Source: Deltaproteobacteria bacterium
GTDB lineage: Bacteria > UBA10199 > JACPAL01
Assembly (NCBI GenBank): GCA_016180845.1
Contig: JACPAK010000003.1
Span: forward strand, 1-64,000
Direction: 5' to 3'
DNA: 64,000 bases
The translations under genes were made by a program, and so were the position numbers. Positions 45,383 through 55,000 of this stretch are shown in pieces. Below the pieces are notes generated by a model that was not told where the DNA came from, made no database searches, and saw nothing but the letters and a program-made list of their open reading frames with translations. Each line of letters opens with the position of its first letter. Within the stretch, counting starts at the first letter, position 1.

Positions 45383-45961
45383 TTATTTCTTATCTCCTCT
45401 AATCTTCACCTGTTCTTTTAACATGCGTGCTCTGTTTGCCCAACGATCACTCCCCTCCTTGTCGAAAGAGATCGCCTTGTCGAAATCCTGATTCGCCAGA
45501 GGGAGAAGACCCATCGCCAAATAAGACTCGCCCCGGTTCGTGTATGAAACGGTGTCCTTTTGATTGAGATCAACCGCAACAGAATATTCCAGGATCGCCT
45601 CGGCGTACTTCTCCTGACGTTGAAAGGTTGCCCCCAACATCTGATGGTAATAATAATTTTCAGGATCAATGATTGTTAAGCCCCTGAAGATCTTCTCAGC
45701 CCGGTCGTAACCACCCGATTTGAACTGCTCATAACCGATCGTCGCCATCTGTTGGAGTTTCTCAGGGGGGAGGGCAAAAAGTTCCGTCCACGAAAGATCC
45801 CCTTTCGTGAGCTCCGCCACTCTCTTCTTCGCCTCAGTCAATTTTTCCGGGGAGACCTTCTTCAGCGCCTCTTCAAGTTGCTTGATGACCTCTTCTTGAA
45901 GTGGGTTTGCCGTTTCCTTCTTCTTTTCGGTATCCCCCTTCTTTTTCGCCGCCACGGCCAC
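45383..45961 (-). CDS. TPR chaperone of LcrH/SycD type
   Basis: 192 residues. A Lys/Glu-rich start (VAAKKKGDTEKKKETANP) leads to a helical part and three TPR units: MATIGYEQFKSGGYDRAEKIF, YYYHQMLGATFQRQEKYAEAI and VDLNQKDTVSYTNRGESYL. The pattern matches class II type III chaperones. It starts at a GTG with AGGAGG 8 bases upstream. Placed directly after the 46018-47583 gene and before 44498-45379, so either may be its client. Confidence 0.78.
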   Translation of the reverse strand: MAVAAKKKGDTEKKKETANPLQEEVIKQLEEALKKVSPEKLTEAKKRVAELTKGDLSWTELFALPPEKLQQMATIGYEQFKSGGYDRAEKIFRGLTIIDPENYYYHQMLGATFQRQEKYAEAILEYSVAVDLNQKDTVSYTNRGESYLAMGLLPLANQDFDKAISFDKEGSDRWANRARMLKEQVKIRGDKK

Positions 45962-46017
45962 CTCTTTTACCTCCTAAGGTAACATAATTCTTGAGTGATG
46001 ACAATAAGTTATCAGGT

Positions 46018-47583
46018 TTAAGTATTAAATCGTGAGAGATGTCGGATCTGCGCCCCTTGGATATCCAGATACGACTTCGTAATATTTTGAATCTCTTCCA
46101 TACTGGTCAGCGCCGTCCGAAGCAGGTTCATCGTCGCCTGACGGTCTGTCGCAATCTTGTTCACCTGCAGATTCGCTGATGAGGCCTGTGAGGCAAAATT
46201 AGGATTCTCTGCCGAAAGCTGATCAAGTTGTGTCACCACCTGTTGCTGTTGCCGATCCTGCTCCTCGAGCGCCTTCACCATTTTCGCCCCTACCGTCACG
46301 GTCGACATCGCCGCCTGATGGGAGAGCATGATCAACGCAAGATCGAGGACACGGTAATCACCCGCCAGGAGGCGCCTCATGATCTGATCGACCACGCGCT
46401 TCGTCCTCTGCCATTCTGCACGAACACGTCCGGCATTCTCCAAGACCGCTGTATTGGTCGAACTCAGCGCAATGTCGATCATGAGATCCGAAGGACGACT
46501 CGCCCCTCCGGCAGACTGGGACTGAACGATGGTCGTCCCCCCCGATCCCCGGTTCATCTCAATATAATCCGAGTCCCCATCATCATAAGGAGTCCCTTCC
46601 CCTCCACCTGCGGAGGAGATCCCGACAAAGCGGCCTCGAGAACCACCGGGGCGCCCGGTTGCTGGTGTGTTGGTGGGTGTGGCGGCTGAAGCCTCGGAAG
46701 TCCCCCCAGACCCCTCCTCCTCAGTCGCCACCGATTCGTCATCTTGTCCCACACTCAACTCCTGTCGAAGCTCGGATTCAATGGTTCCTTTTTCAAGCTC
46801 TCTGACCCAATTCTCGACATGCACAATCGTATCGGAATAAAGTTTTTCCCCTCTCAAAAATTTCTGTTCTTCGAGCTGAAGCTCCTTGATCCTCTTTTCA
46901 TCCGCCTTTCCTGATTTGCGGAGCTCGATCTGCTGTCTGAGTTCAGCCGCGACCTTGCGACGCCCTTCCGCGAGTAGCTGGAGATTTTTTTGGAGCCTTC
47001 CGATCACCACCTCGCGAATTTTCGCCGGCTCCTGGACCGGAATCTTCTCTCCGTAAATCTGTGTCAACTTGTTCAAGGCAAGATCAAGGCGTGTCTTTGG
47101 CACATCAGACGGTCCCTGCGCCTCAAATTTCGTCTCCATCTCCGCCTGAACCTTCTTCACCGCATCAATAGAATTCTTGATCGTCTGGACCTGTTTCAGC
47201 AAAAGCTGTTTCTTCGCGGGATTTTTCTCCTGATTCACTTTGGATTGAAGTCCAGCCAACTTTTCTCTCGCAAACTGAACGATCCCTTTTGCCCGACCCT
47301 CTTCAAGCGCCTTTTTATCGACCACCTGCGAAAGCGCGGTCTCAAGGTCAGTCACGACCTCCTTATGCCGTTGATAATCCTCACGTGACAGCCGTGTCAG
47401 GAGCTCCTGAGGACGGATCTCTGCCGCCTCGGCTATTTTTTGGGAGACCTCGACAGAGCGATACTCCGAGGGAACCCCGTCTCGTTTCCCGGTACGGGAA
47501 AATTCATCGGATGGGGATTTCTGCGGGACGGAGTTTGCCCCCGCGCTCCCGCCGATGTTCATTGTTTTGTTGATGTTAGACAT
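46018..47583 (-). CDS. Large helical translocator-like protein, C-terminal SRFN tail
   Basis: 521 residues without a signal peptide. The first 270 residues are coiled coil (LARVVAD-like heptads: EDYQRHKEVVTDLETALSQV; LQKNLQLLAEGRRKVAAEL). A Gly/Thr-rich linker (EEGSGGTSEASAATPTNTPA) follows, then a C-terminal helical domain (VVDQIMRRLLAGDYRVLDLA; LIMLSHQAAMSTVTVGAKMV) ending HLSRFNT. That last domain is a clear relative of the end of 47576-48787 (HYSRFNV). It overlaps that gene by 8 bases. Role as a type III translocator or filament component is inferred from chaperones and promoter. Confidence 0.72.
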   Translation of the reverse strand: MSNINKTMNIGGSAGANSVPQKSPSDEFSRTGKRDGVPSEYRSVEVSQKIAEAAEIRPQELLTRLSREDYQRHKEVVTDLETALSQVVDKKALEEGRAKGIVQFAREKLAGLQSKVNQEKNPAKKQLLLKQVQTIKNSIDAVKKVQAEMETKFEAQGPSDVPKTRLDLALNKLTQIYGEKIPVQEPAKIREVVIGRLQKNLQLLAEGRRKVAAELRQQIELRKSGKADEKRIKELQLEEQKFLRGEKLYSDTIVHVENWVRELEKGTIESELRQELSVGQDDESVATEEEGSGGTSEASAATPTNTPATGRPGGSRGRFVGISSAGGGEGTPYDDGDSDYIEMNRGSGGTTIVQSQSAGGASRPSDLMIDIALSSTNTAVLENAGRVRAEWQRTKRVVDQIMRRLLAGDYRVLDLALIMLSHQAAMSTVTVGAKMVKALEEQDRQQQQVVTQLDQLSAENPNFASQASSANLQVNKIATDRQATMNLLRTALTSMEEIQNITKSYLDIQGAQIRHLSRFNT

Positions 47584-48787
47584 TGAACCTCGAATAATGC
47601 CGTTTGAACTGCCCGACGATATCCAGCACCGACTTCTCGACGTTCCCGATCTCCTCCGTCATCGTCAGCACATCCCGCATCTGATTCATCAGCATCTGCC
47701 GCGCCACCGCGATGCTGTTCAACTGCATCGAGAGCCCCTGTGACTGATGCTGAAAATTCGCCATGCTGTCGGGATTTCCCGGATCGAACTGCAGCTTCTG
47801 GAAGGTATCGGAGATCTGCCCCTGCTGCTTGTCATACTGCTTCATCGCGGAGAGCATCGCGACCGAGGAGAGGATCAGCGTCCCCTTCGACTTCCGGGAG
47901 ATCGCGATCAACGCGCTCGTGATCGCATCGGTATTCCCGGAAAGGATCTGCATCAGCAGGAAATTGATCAACGCCTCCAATTTTGAATTTTGGCGTCGGA
48001 TATCTTCGCCAAGCCCACCGGCACCAGCCATCATCGGGGCGCCGATATTGAAAAGCACATCGCCCGGTCCCATCGCGCCCCCTGGACCACCAAACACGCC
48101 GGGAGAGGCAATTCCCAAGAGACCACCGCCCCCCCCACCAAACGGCGCAACACCGAAATGACCAGATCCACCACCACTCGCGACACCAAAAGAAGATCCA
48201 CCGGGACCGACACTGGCACTGCTCATGAACGGCCCGCCACCGACCGCCCCATTAAACATATTGAAGGCGGTACCTGCCAGGCCGAGCTCTTCCAATGTAT
48301 TCTGATTATTCATCCGCTCTCCGCTACGTTTATACTTTGCCATTTCATGATCCCGTCTTGCTAATTGAAGCTCTTTTTTTTCATCTTTTGTCAGTAATGA
48401 ATACGGATCACCCTCGTCATCTCCACCCTCAGAGGTGGTACGAACACGACCCCCACGACGCGTATGATCCGGTGCGTCGGCCCTGTCGGCTCTCGTTTCA
48501 TCAACTTTGCCTTCGAGTTCCGTAAGCTCTTCCAAGGCAGCTTCAAGTTTTTCAATCTGGTCTTCATCCTCAGCTTTATCTAATTTGTTGTTGATTGCCT
48601 TCTTCGCAGCATCAATTTTCTGAAGCAAATCATCCTTATCTTCTGCCGTATTGAGTCTCTCTAACACTCCACCATCTCGAAGGGCTTGCTCATTTACATG
48701 GTGTCTCCTGATAAATTCATAAGTCATTAACCCAAACCTCTCCCCCGGCATCTCGCTGCGTCGTCCTTCAAATCCCCAAGTCTCCAT
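47576..48787 (-). CDS. Secreted/translocator-like protein with GFEGR-PGERFGL N-terminus
   Basis: 403 residues. The first 20 residues (METWGFEGRRSEMPGERFGL) share a motif with the 1081-residue protein at 52086-55331. A coiled-coil region follows (LLQKIDAAKKAINNKLDKAE), then a Gly-rich low-complexity stretch (GGGSGHFGVAPFGGGGGGLL) and a helical C-terminal domain (LINFLLMQILSGNTDAITSA; LIAISRKSKGTLILSSVAML) ending HYSRFNV. No signal peptide. The ribosome binding site AAGGAGG lies 5 bases before the ATG, after a hairpin (GGGGG-CACTA-CCCCC). It heads the operon 48787-43897. Confidence 0.75.
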   Translation of the reverse strand: METWGFEGRRSEMPGERFGLMTYEFIRRHHVNEQALRDGGVLERLNTAEDKDDLLQKIDAAKKAINNKLDKAEDEDQIEKLEAALEELTELEGKVDETRADRADAPDHTRRGGRVRTTSEGGDDEGDPYSLLTKDEKKELQLARRDHEMAKYKRSGERMNNQNTLEELGLAGTAFNMFNGAVGGGPFMSSASVGPGGSSFGVASGGGSGHFGVAPFGGGGGGLLGIASPGVFGGPGGAMGPGDVLFNIGAPMMAGAGGLGEDIRRQNSKLEALINFLLMQILSGNTDAITSALIAISRKSKGTLILSSVAMLSAMKQYDKQQGQISDTFQKLQFDPGNPDSMANFQHQSQGLSMQLNSIAVARQMLMNQMRDVLTMTEEIGNVEKSVLDIVGQFKRHYSRFNV

Positions 48788-48827
48788 AGATCCTCCTTGG
48801 AGGGGGTAGTGCCCCCTTACATCTAAA

Positions 48828-48856
48828 TTATCGGCCCCAGAGCTGCCTCAAGTTGC
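48828..48856 (-). promoter_or_regulatory. FliA-like promoter of the translocator operon
   Basis: The minus strand reads CGCAACTTG-N14-CCGATAATT, with a full GCCGATAA -10 box. The same two boxes with the same 14-base spacing lie before 55331. The -35 part (GCAA) is 17 bases from the -10 box, two more than usual for sigma-28. The leader includes a GGGGG/CCCCC hairpin. Confidence 0.6.
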
Positions 48857-48930
48857 GTTACATGGGGCTGAAATTGCGTTTATTTTACAGGAATCTGGAG
48901 AGAGTCACAATAAATATATCCCCTAATCCG

Positions 48931-48956
48931 TTATCGGTGTGGGAATATCCTCTTGC
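48931..48956 (-). promoter_or_regulatory. Possible second FliA-like promoter of the translocator operon
   Basis: The minus strand reads GCAA-N14-ACCGATAA, close to sigma-28 spacing, about 100 bases upstream of the first promoter. It touches the operator palindromes of the divergent ATPase gene. Weaker than the other sites. Confidence 0.35.
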
Positions 48957-49009
48957 TAACGTTTGAAACGTTAGGTATCTTAACGTTATGGACGTTAAGT
49001 CTTTTAACG
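48956..49009 (+). promoter_or_regulatory. Nested AACGTT palindromes over the ATPase start codon
   Basis: CTAACGTTTGAAACGTTAG (48956-48974) is a perfect inverted repeat. A second, CTTAACGT-TATGG-ACGTTAAG (48979-48999), encloses the ATG start at 48988, and a third, CGTTAA-GTCTT-TTAACG, runs to 49009. Such sites over a start codon suggest autorepression or translational control. Confidence 0.65.
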
Positions 49010-50298
49010 AACTTTTGGCGCAAGGTGAGATCGACCGCGAAGATATGTGGCCTCATTTGGCCGAGATGAAATCCAGGGTGGTGCAATTCCGGTTTGAATT
49101 CGGCCTCGAGGAACTCCCACTGGAGCCGGGCCTGATTACTATCCGCGGCCCCCGACAGTACGGAAAAAGCACATGGCTTGAAATGCACCTAAAAAAATCG
49201 ATCCAGGATTATGGACGTGGATCCGCCTTCTATCTCAATGGAGACGAACTGGCCTCTCCGGAGGATCTGGTACGGGAAATAGAAAACCTGGAGGCCTCCT
49301 ATTCCCCCGATGCAAAAGTGAAGCGTTTGTTCATTGATGAAATTACGGCCGTCACCGGTTGGGAGCGGGGTATCAAGCGGGTGATCGACCAAGGGCTCCT
49401 GAGAAATATCCTCGTGATCACGACCGGTTCAAAGGCATCGGACCTCCGCCGAGGATCGGAAAAACTCCCCGGTCGCAAGGGGAGATTGAAGAAAAGCGAG
49501 TTCTTGTTTCTCCCCATTTCGTACCGGGAGTTCCACCGTCTCTGCGGACACAAGCTGGGGGAAAAGAGCTGGATCGCCTATCTCCTGACCGGAGGCTCCC
49601 CCTTGGCCTGCAACGACATTTATGAATCTGAACACCTCCCCGAATACTTCATTCAACTGATCCGGGACTGGGTTATGGGAGAAGTCGTCGCCTCGGGCAG
49701 GAGCCGGGTTGCCCTAACCCAAATTCTGCCGATCCTCTTCAGAGGCGGCGGGCAACCGATCGGATATGCCAAACTGGCCCGCGAATCGGGCCTCGCAAAC
49801 AACACGGTGGCAAGCGGCTATCTGGAACAGCTCTCCGACCTTTTGGCCGTTCTCCCCGCCTGGCCGTGGGATACCAATGCCGGTATTCTGCAAATCAGAA
49901 AACGATGCAAATTCCATTTCATCAACCTTGCCGTAGCGATCGCTTTTCACCCGGCGGCACTGCGTTCCATCGATCAGTTCGAGACGCTCACTACGGAAAT
50001 GCAGGGAATGTTTATGGAATGGTTGGTCGCTCAGGAGGTTTGGCGGCGATCTGTTCTGGCCGGAGCAGACAACCCTGAAGCGATCGGCTTTTGGGGCTCG
50101 AAGGATCATGAAATTGATTTTGTGACTCCAAACCACGAGTTGATCGAAGTCAAACGCGGACGGGCGGGCCCACTTGATTTTAGCTGGTTCTCTAAATCAT
50201 TTCCCCACGGTCACCTGGCCGTGATCTGTGGCACCCCGTTTCAAACCAGCCATGTCACCGGAATGACGCTGGAGCAGTTTCTGCTGGCCGGAGGGTAA
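48988..50298 (+). CDS. AAA ATPase with DUF4143-like C-terminus
   Basis: 436 residues. The Walker A motif is GPRQYGKST (ITIRGPRQYGKSTWLEMHL) and Walker B is KRLFIDEITAV, followed by ITTGSKASDLRRGSE. The C-terminal half has the restriction-like nuclease fold of DUF4143 proteins: WLVAQEVWRR, FWGSKDHEIDFV and LIEVKRGR, with the D-ExK residues present. Such ATPases are widespread and of unknown function; links to defence or toxin-antitoxin-like roles are suggested. It is divergent from the translocator operon and has palindromes at its start. It is probably an accessory insertion between secretion operons. Confidence 0.88.
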   Translation: MDVKSFNELLAQGEIDREDMWPHLAEMKSRVVQFRFEFGLEELPLEPGLITIRGPRQYGKSTWLEMHLKKSIQDYGRGSAFYLNGDELASPEDLVREIENLEASYSPDAKVKRLFIDEITAVTGWERGIKRVIDQGLLRNILVITTGSKASDLRRGSEKLPGRKGRLKKSEFLFLPISYREFHRLCGHKLGEKSWIAYLLTGGSPLACNDIYESEHLPEYFIQLIRDWVMGEVVASGRSRVALTQILPILFRGGGQPIGYAKLARESGLANNTVASGYLEQLSDLLAVLPAWPWDTNAGILQIRKRCKFHFINLAVAIAFHPAALRSIDQFETLTTEMQGMFMEWLVAQEVWRRSVLAGADNPEAIGFWGSKDHEIDFVTPNHELIEVKRGRAGPLDFSWFSKSFPHGHLAVICGTPFQTSHVTGMTLEQFLLAGG

Positions 50299-50367
50299 GA
50301 GGGGGACCGGGGTTAATGGAAAACCCGCTTGACCAAGGTTCATCAGATCTGATACCTTGAGGCTACT

Positions 50368-50607
50368 ATGAGTACAAAAAATCCAAGGGTCATGGTCGTT
50401 CTTGAAAGTCCACTTTATCACTGGATTCGCAAGGTGGCCAAGAAGGACGGGCTCTCCCTCTCCATGAAATTACGAGATCTGGTCCGCGAAGCCTATGAAA
50501 GTTATGAAGACCGCTACTGGTCACGCGCGGCGGGCAAGAGGGCAAAAAACTTTGATCCGTCCAAGGCTCTTACACATGGGGAATTCTGGAAAAAAGCGGG
50601 ACTCTGA
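50368..50607 (+). CDS. Putative antitoxin, ribbon-helix-helix-like
   Basis: 79 residues. VMVVLESPLYHWIRKVAKK and GLSLSMKLRDLVREAYESYE fit a ribbon-helix-helix DNA-binding fold, then a basic tail (GKRAKNFDPSKALTHGEFWKKAGL) for toxin binding. The toxin gene starts with a TTG right after its TGA. Expected to repress its own operon. Confidence 0.75.
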   Translation: MSTKNPRVMVVLESPLYHWIRKVAKKDGLSLSMKLRDLVREAYESYEDRYWSRAAGKRAKNFDPSKALTHGEFWKKAGL

Positions 50608-50880
50608 TTGTCATTTGAAATCCTCTACGACCGAAACTGTCTGGAAAAGGATATCCACCGACTGGACAAACCAACTTTAAAGCGAATCAAATCGACGATC
50701 GAGGAACGCCTCTCCATAGCACCAACCGATTTCGGAAAGCCGTTAAGATATACGGGAGAAAATCTTTGGAGTCTTCGAGTCGGAGATTGGCGGATCATCT
50801 ACAAAATCACTGAAAATCAGATCTGGATTCTAAAGATCGGTCATCGGAGAGAGGTTTATAATTTTCTGCTTACGAAATAA
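50608..50880 (+). CDS. RelE-family toxin
   Basis: 90 residues with the RelE/ParE core: LDKPTLKRIKSTIEERL, ENLWSLRVGDWRIIYKI and WILKIGHRREVY. The start is a TTG immediately after the antitoxin stop. Probably an mRNA interferase of the ribosome-dependent type. It shares WSLRVGxxRIIY with the toxin at 1444-1719 but is paired with an antitoxin of another family. It ends 14 bases from the convergent coiled-coil gene. Confidence 0.82.
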   Translation: MSFEILYDRNCLEKDIHRLDKPTLKRIKSTIEERLSIAPTDFGKPLRYTGENLWSLRVGDWRIIYKITENQIWILKIGHRREVYNFLLTK

Positions 50881-50893
50881 CCAGACCAAGGGG

Positions 50894-52066
50894 TTACTGC
50901 TTGCTACGATCTCTGGAATATCGGATCCGTTCGGCGGTGTTCCTGGCCGCCTCGGCGGCACGCATATGGATCTGCGGCATTTCGTCATAGATCTGCTTCA
51001 GAGCCTCGGCGTCCTGGATCAGGTAACCGATCTTCTCAACATCCGCCTTGCTTCTGTCGTAGGCCGCCTGATCTTTTTTCCCGATCGCCGCTGAAGCCTT
51101 CTCCTGATGTTTAAACTGTTCATCGCGAAGTGCCTGGATCTTCTTTCTAAGATGCGCCTTCTTTTCGGCAGAGATAATCCCTGTCTTCGACGCCTCGACC
51201 TGCTCAAGCGCCGCCTCGAGATCAGCCAGGATCGCGAGGAGGTCGGGATCTCCGACGGCAAGTATCGTCAAAATCTCTTCGATCAGCTCCAGGATCCGCA
51301 TCTCAAGTTTGCGCGCGGTCGCGAGTGCGGCATGGACTGATTTATAAGCTTCACCAAAATTGTACGCTGCAAAATGAGGGTCACTGGTATGAATCCCGTC
51401 GTCTTCTTTCCCCTCGGCCTTCGCCCCTTCGAGTTGGGACTGACTATAGATCGTCCTCATGTCGGTGTCGGGGGCATATCCGAACTTCACTGAAATCTTG
51501 GACCCCAATCCAAAACTCTGGGCGGCGTTCTTCAACGCCTTCACAAAATCCTGATCGGGATGATGATCCTCGAGCGCCTTCATGACCCGCTTGGCAATCT
51601 CCGGTGTAAACTCGTCGAATTTATCATATCCTTCGGGAAACTCGATCGTGATCGGAATCTCCTGTTTTTCATATTTGATCAACGGGTAGAGCGGGTGCTC
51701 CTTCGCATCCCTTCCGGTCCCGGTCAGCCTTTGGATTTCAGTCTTGGAAGGAATGGTAATCTTGACGGTGTGGACCGGTTCGGCATGGAAGGCGTTGTAT
51801 GCGGTCAGCTTGCCATCCCAAAAGGCGATCGGTTTTTTGATGTCCGCTTTCCCAGGTCGTCTAAAAATTATCTCCGTCGCCCCCTGTGCTTTAAGCTCGT
51901 CCACGGTCGCCTTCGTCGTACCACCAACAAGGGTAAAAACGGTTTGGCCTGCCTCTTCAGGACTCACGGTCAAAAGATTCCCACCATCAAGATCAGGCGG
52001 CACAGCTGTCGCAAGATCCCTTGCCCCTCTACCTCCTGTTCGAACTATAACTTCAAAATCTGCCAT
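50894..52066 (-). CDS. Hypothetical coiled-coil protein, type III-linked
   Basis: 390 residues, no family recognised. The first 250 residues are mixed alpha/beta (VRTGGRGARDLATAVPPDLD; FTLVGGTTKATVDELKAQGA; KISVKFGYAPDTDMR). The last 140 are coiled coil (LELIEEILTILAVGDPDLLA; SAEKKAHLRKKIQALRDEQF). No signal peptide. It starts 19 bases after the 1081-residue gene with AGAGGA upstream, so it shares that promoter. It may be a chaperone, cofactor or secreted partner of the large protein. Confidence 0.6.
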   Translation of the reverse strand: MADFEVIVRTGGRGARDLATAVPPDLDGGNLLTVSPEEAGQTVFTLVGGTTKATVDELKAQGATEIIFRRPGKADIKKPIAFWDGKLTAYNAFHAEPVHTVKITIPSKTEIQRLTGTGRDAKEHPLYPLIKYEKQEIPITIEFPEGYDKFDEFTPEIAKRVMKALEDHHPDQDFVKALKNAAQSFGLGSKISVKFGYAPDTDMRTIYSQSQLEGAKAEGKEDDGIHTSDPHFAAYNFGEAYKSVHAALATARKLEMRILELIEEILTILAVGDPDLLAILADLEAALEQVEASKTGIISAEKKAHLRKKIQALRDEQFKHQEKASAAIGKKDQAAYDRSKADVEKIGYLIQDAEALKQIYDEMPQIHMRAAEAARNTAERIRYSRDRSKQ

Positions 52067-52085
52067 TGTTTCCTCTTGTTCCTCT

Positions 52086-55000
52086 CTACTTCACATCCTC
52101 TACTACAGGTGCCCCCGGTTTAGCACTCGTCTTGTGGACCCGAGGAGTCGGCGAACTCGTCGTGCTCGTCGTCGAACTGGTTGTGGTTGTCCCAGCCGCC
52201 TTCTTATCGGCCGGTTTTGGGCCTGCGGATTGATCCTTTGTCACAAAAGTTACCAATGTCGACACGACTCCCTCATCCACTATAATTTTTTCTACCTTTT
52301 GAATGACCTTAGCGAGTTCTCCTGTCTTTTCCCCCTCCTGCTTCTCTTCCTTCTTGAGCCGTCCATGCAAGGTTTCCAACCAGCTTCTGATAGCAACTGA
52401 TCTTAAGGCATGGGCGGTTTCACCGGAAACCTTGTTCGAATTGGCGACACGCTTTGTCAGATCTTTTGCGACAGCCTCAAGCTTCGCGATCTCTGGTTGT
52501 GCACCAACCTTCTTGAACGCCTCAAGTCGATTGTTCAGCCAACAATTGATCACCTCGGGAGATCCAACAACAGATTCTGTCCCACCTTTGATCCCGCCAA
52601 GAAGCTGGTCTGCGACAGCAGTTCGTTTATCCTTGTCCGTCAGCTTCAGATCGTCCTTCAGAAAAGACTCAACTTTATTCCGCAACTCCGCTGGTGTCTT
52701 CGCAGTAATCTGCTGCGTACGCCCATCATGCGATAAAAAGTAGCTGAAGACAGGCTTGTCGTTTTCATATCGAACCACTTTTCGTCGAAGCTCAACATTC
52801 GCTTGTTTGTCAACTCCGGCAACAAGTTCGTCCAAGACAAACGTCAGCTTGTCGGTCGGTCTCAGGTCCTTTTTCAGGGCTTGGAACTTGTCCTTAAGCC
52901 AGCTTCGGACCGACGCGCTGGTCTCCACAGGAATTTGATATTCTTTTTTGTCAACCTCAACAAAATATTTATAAGGAACCATCTTATCTCCGGTCGCCTC
53001 TCTGCGAAGTTTAACCTTGGACTCGCCATTGTCATAGGTTCGCGTCCCATCCCAGTATTGTTCGATAGAAACCTGACCCTGCTCTTTTATCTTCGGGAGC
53101 TGTTTATCGAGAATCTCCTCATAGGCAGCGACATAACGATCCTGCTCCTGAGTGTTATTGTATTTCCCAAAATCAGGCTTACTGGCAATCCAGGAGAGGA
53201 AGGAACCATCGTTCTCATATTCGTAGATCGTATTCCCCTCTTTATCACGCATGACCCGACCCTGCGCATCCCTCTTTTCAACCTTATCTCTGAAGATGAT
53301 ATCTCCATCTTTATCTCGAACAAGCTTTCCATCTTTATAAAGTGCACTTGGGGTCCCGTAGGCCTCTACAAATCTCCTCTCGGTTTCTTCTCCAATATGA
53401 AATTTCTGATCGAGCTTCGTTCCAACAGTAAGACCGGCGCCCAATCCGACGGCGACAGGGGCGCTGGCAACTGCCAAGAGGGCCCCTCCCACAAACGCCA
53501 CGGCGGTCGCTCCGTATCGCCATTCAAGATCTTCTGACTTGCCACCATATTCATCCAGCCAGTGTTGAAATGCGTCGTTCAGACCATAAGTAGCGACAAG
53601 TGCCGGACCGATGACCCTCGCAATAGCGGCCCCTGTGAGACCGAAGCCACTCAGGCTTGCCCCTGCCCAATGTCTGAAGCCAAGCAAGGCAACCATACCA
53701 ACACCCATTCCCATACCAACCCACCCGATAATCTCCTGGTAGTCATCTTTTTCGGCACGACTCAACCCACGGTTCTTCTCCACAGCATAGCCGGCCCCGA
53801 TAAGTCCTGCAAAACCTAGCGTAAATAAGGCACCTGCTCCGGAAAGAACTCCCCCCTTTATCTCCCCTGCAGCCCCACGAATTCCGACACTGGGTTCACT
53901 CCACCCTTCACGGGCCCCTTCCATAAATTGACGCCGAGCAACAGCCAAGCGCCCTGGTCTAATAGGGGCCTCATCTAACAAACTAGCTTCGTCCAAACTG
54001 GTCTGGGTGGGGTCTACCGCATTCCAGTCAGGAGCGGCAGCGGTCCTCATAGCTGCTGGAGGTGGCGGCGGTGGTGTAGCCTCGGCGGGAGGCGGTAGCG
54101 CGGGTGATGGAGAAGCTGGAACAGCTGGGGCTGGTTCGGCAGCGGCTGCAGGAGCTGGAGCAGCAGTCACGGCAACTTCTGCAGTAGGGGCGACTGCCAC
54201 CTCGGCAGCAGGTGGTGCAGCGGGGGCAGGTGTCGTTGTTGCCGCAGCCTTGACTGCGGCAGTGACCTCAGCCCTAAAAGCCTCCATTTCACGCGCAAGG
54301 GCCTCTCTCAACTCTGCCAGATCTCGACCCTGTTGTTCGATTTTGACACGCATCTGTTTCTCACTTGGGATAGGAGGACGGCCCCTGAGGCGACGTCCGA
54401 TATTACGAATGCCGCGCCCCAAACCAAATTGAAACGCCATGAAGAGACCCATTATAATAAGGCCCCATTTACCACCTTGTGATTTCAAGATCTGATTTAA
54501 GGCGCTGGGATGCGTCTCTTTATAAACTATCGCCTCAATCTGTTTCTCCTTTGGAAGCTTTCTTTCTTCAGCGGTAAGGTCCTCCCCCCTGTCTTTGATA
54601 ATCTGATCCTGAAGTTTCTCGATTTCCTTCCGAATCGCCTCCTCAACTTTTCTCAAATCAGCCCTTAATTGCTTCATCTTCGGCTCAAGACCCCTGGAAA
54701 GGATCACGGCACCCCGAACAAGGTCTTCTTCCTTCAGGGTCTCAGAGCGCCCCCCACCATAATTCAGCTTTGTCTCACCGAAGTTTCCGGATTCCGGGGC
54801 CTCATCAATTGTCCCGTTATTACTCTCATCGACTCGGTCAGCGATTCTCATCGCCTCCATCAGCTGCAACTGAGCCTTCTCCGACATCGAACCTCGAAAC
54901 CCTGGTTCATAATTCCCTTGAGGATCCGGCATCCCAAATAAAACTTTTTGGACGAAACCGCTCAACTCCTGTTCATCTTTGGTCATCGGCTTCCCTCTTA

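Noticed and set aside
48828-48852. Sigma-54-like GG-12-GC spacing (AGGCAGCTCTGGGGCC) before the translocator operon
   Set aside because: Flanking bases do not match TGGCAC or TTGC; the FliA-like reading fits better and is shared with 55409-55437.
54007-54432. Ala/Gly-rich plus-strand reading frame inside the 1081-residue gene
   Set aside because: Mirror of the Ala/Pro-rich region of the minus-strand gene, with low complexity and no ribosome binding site.
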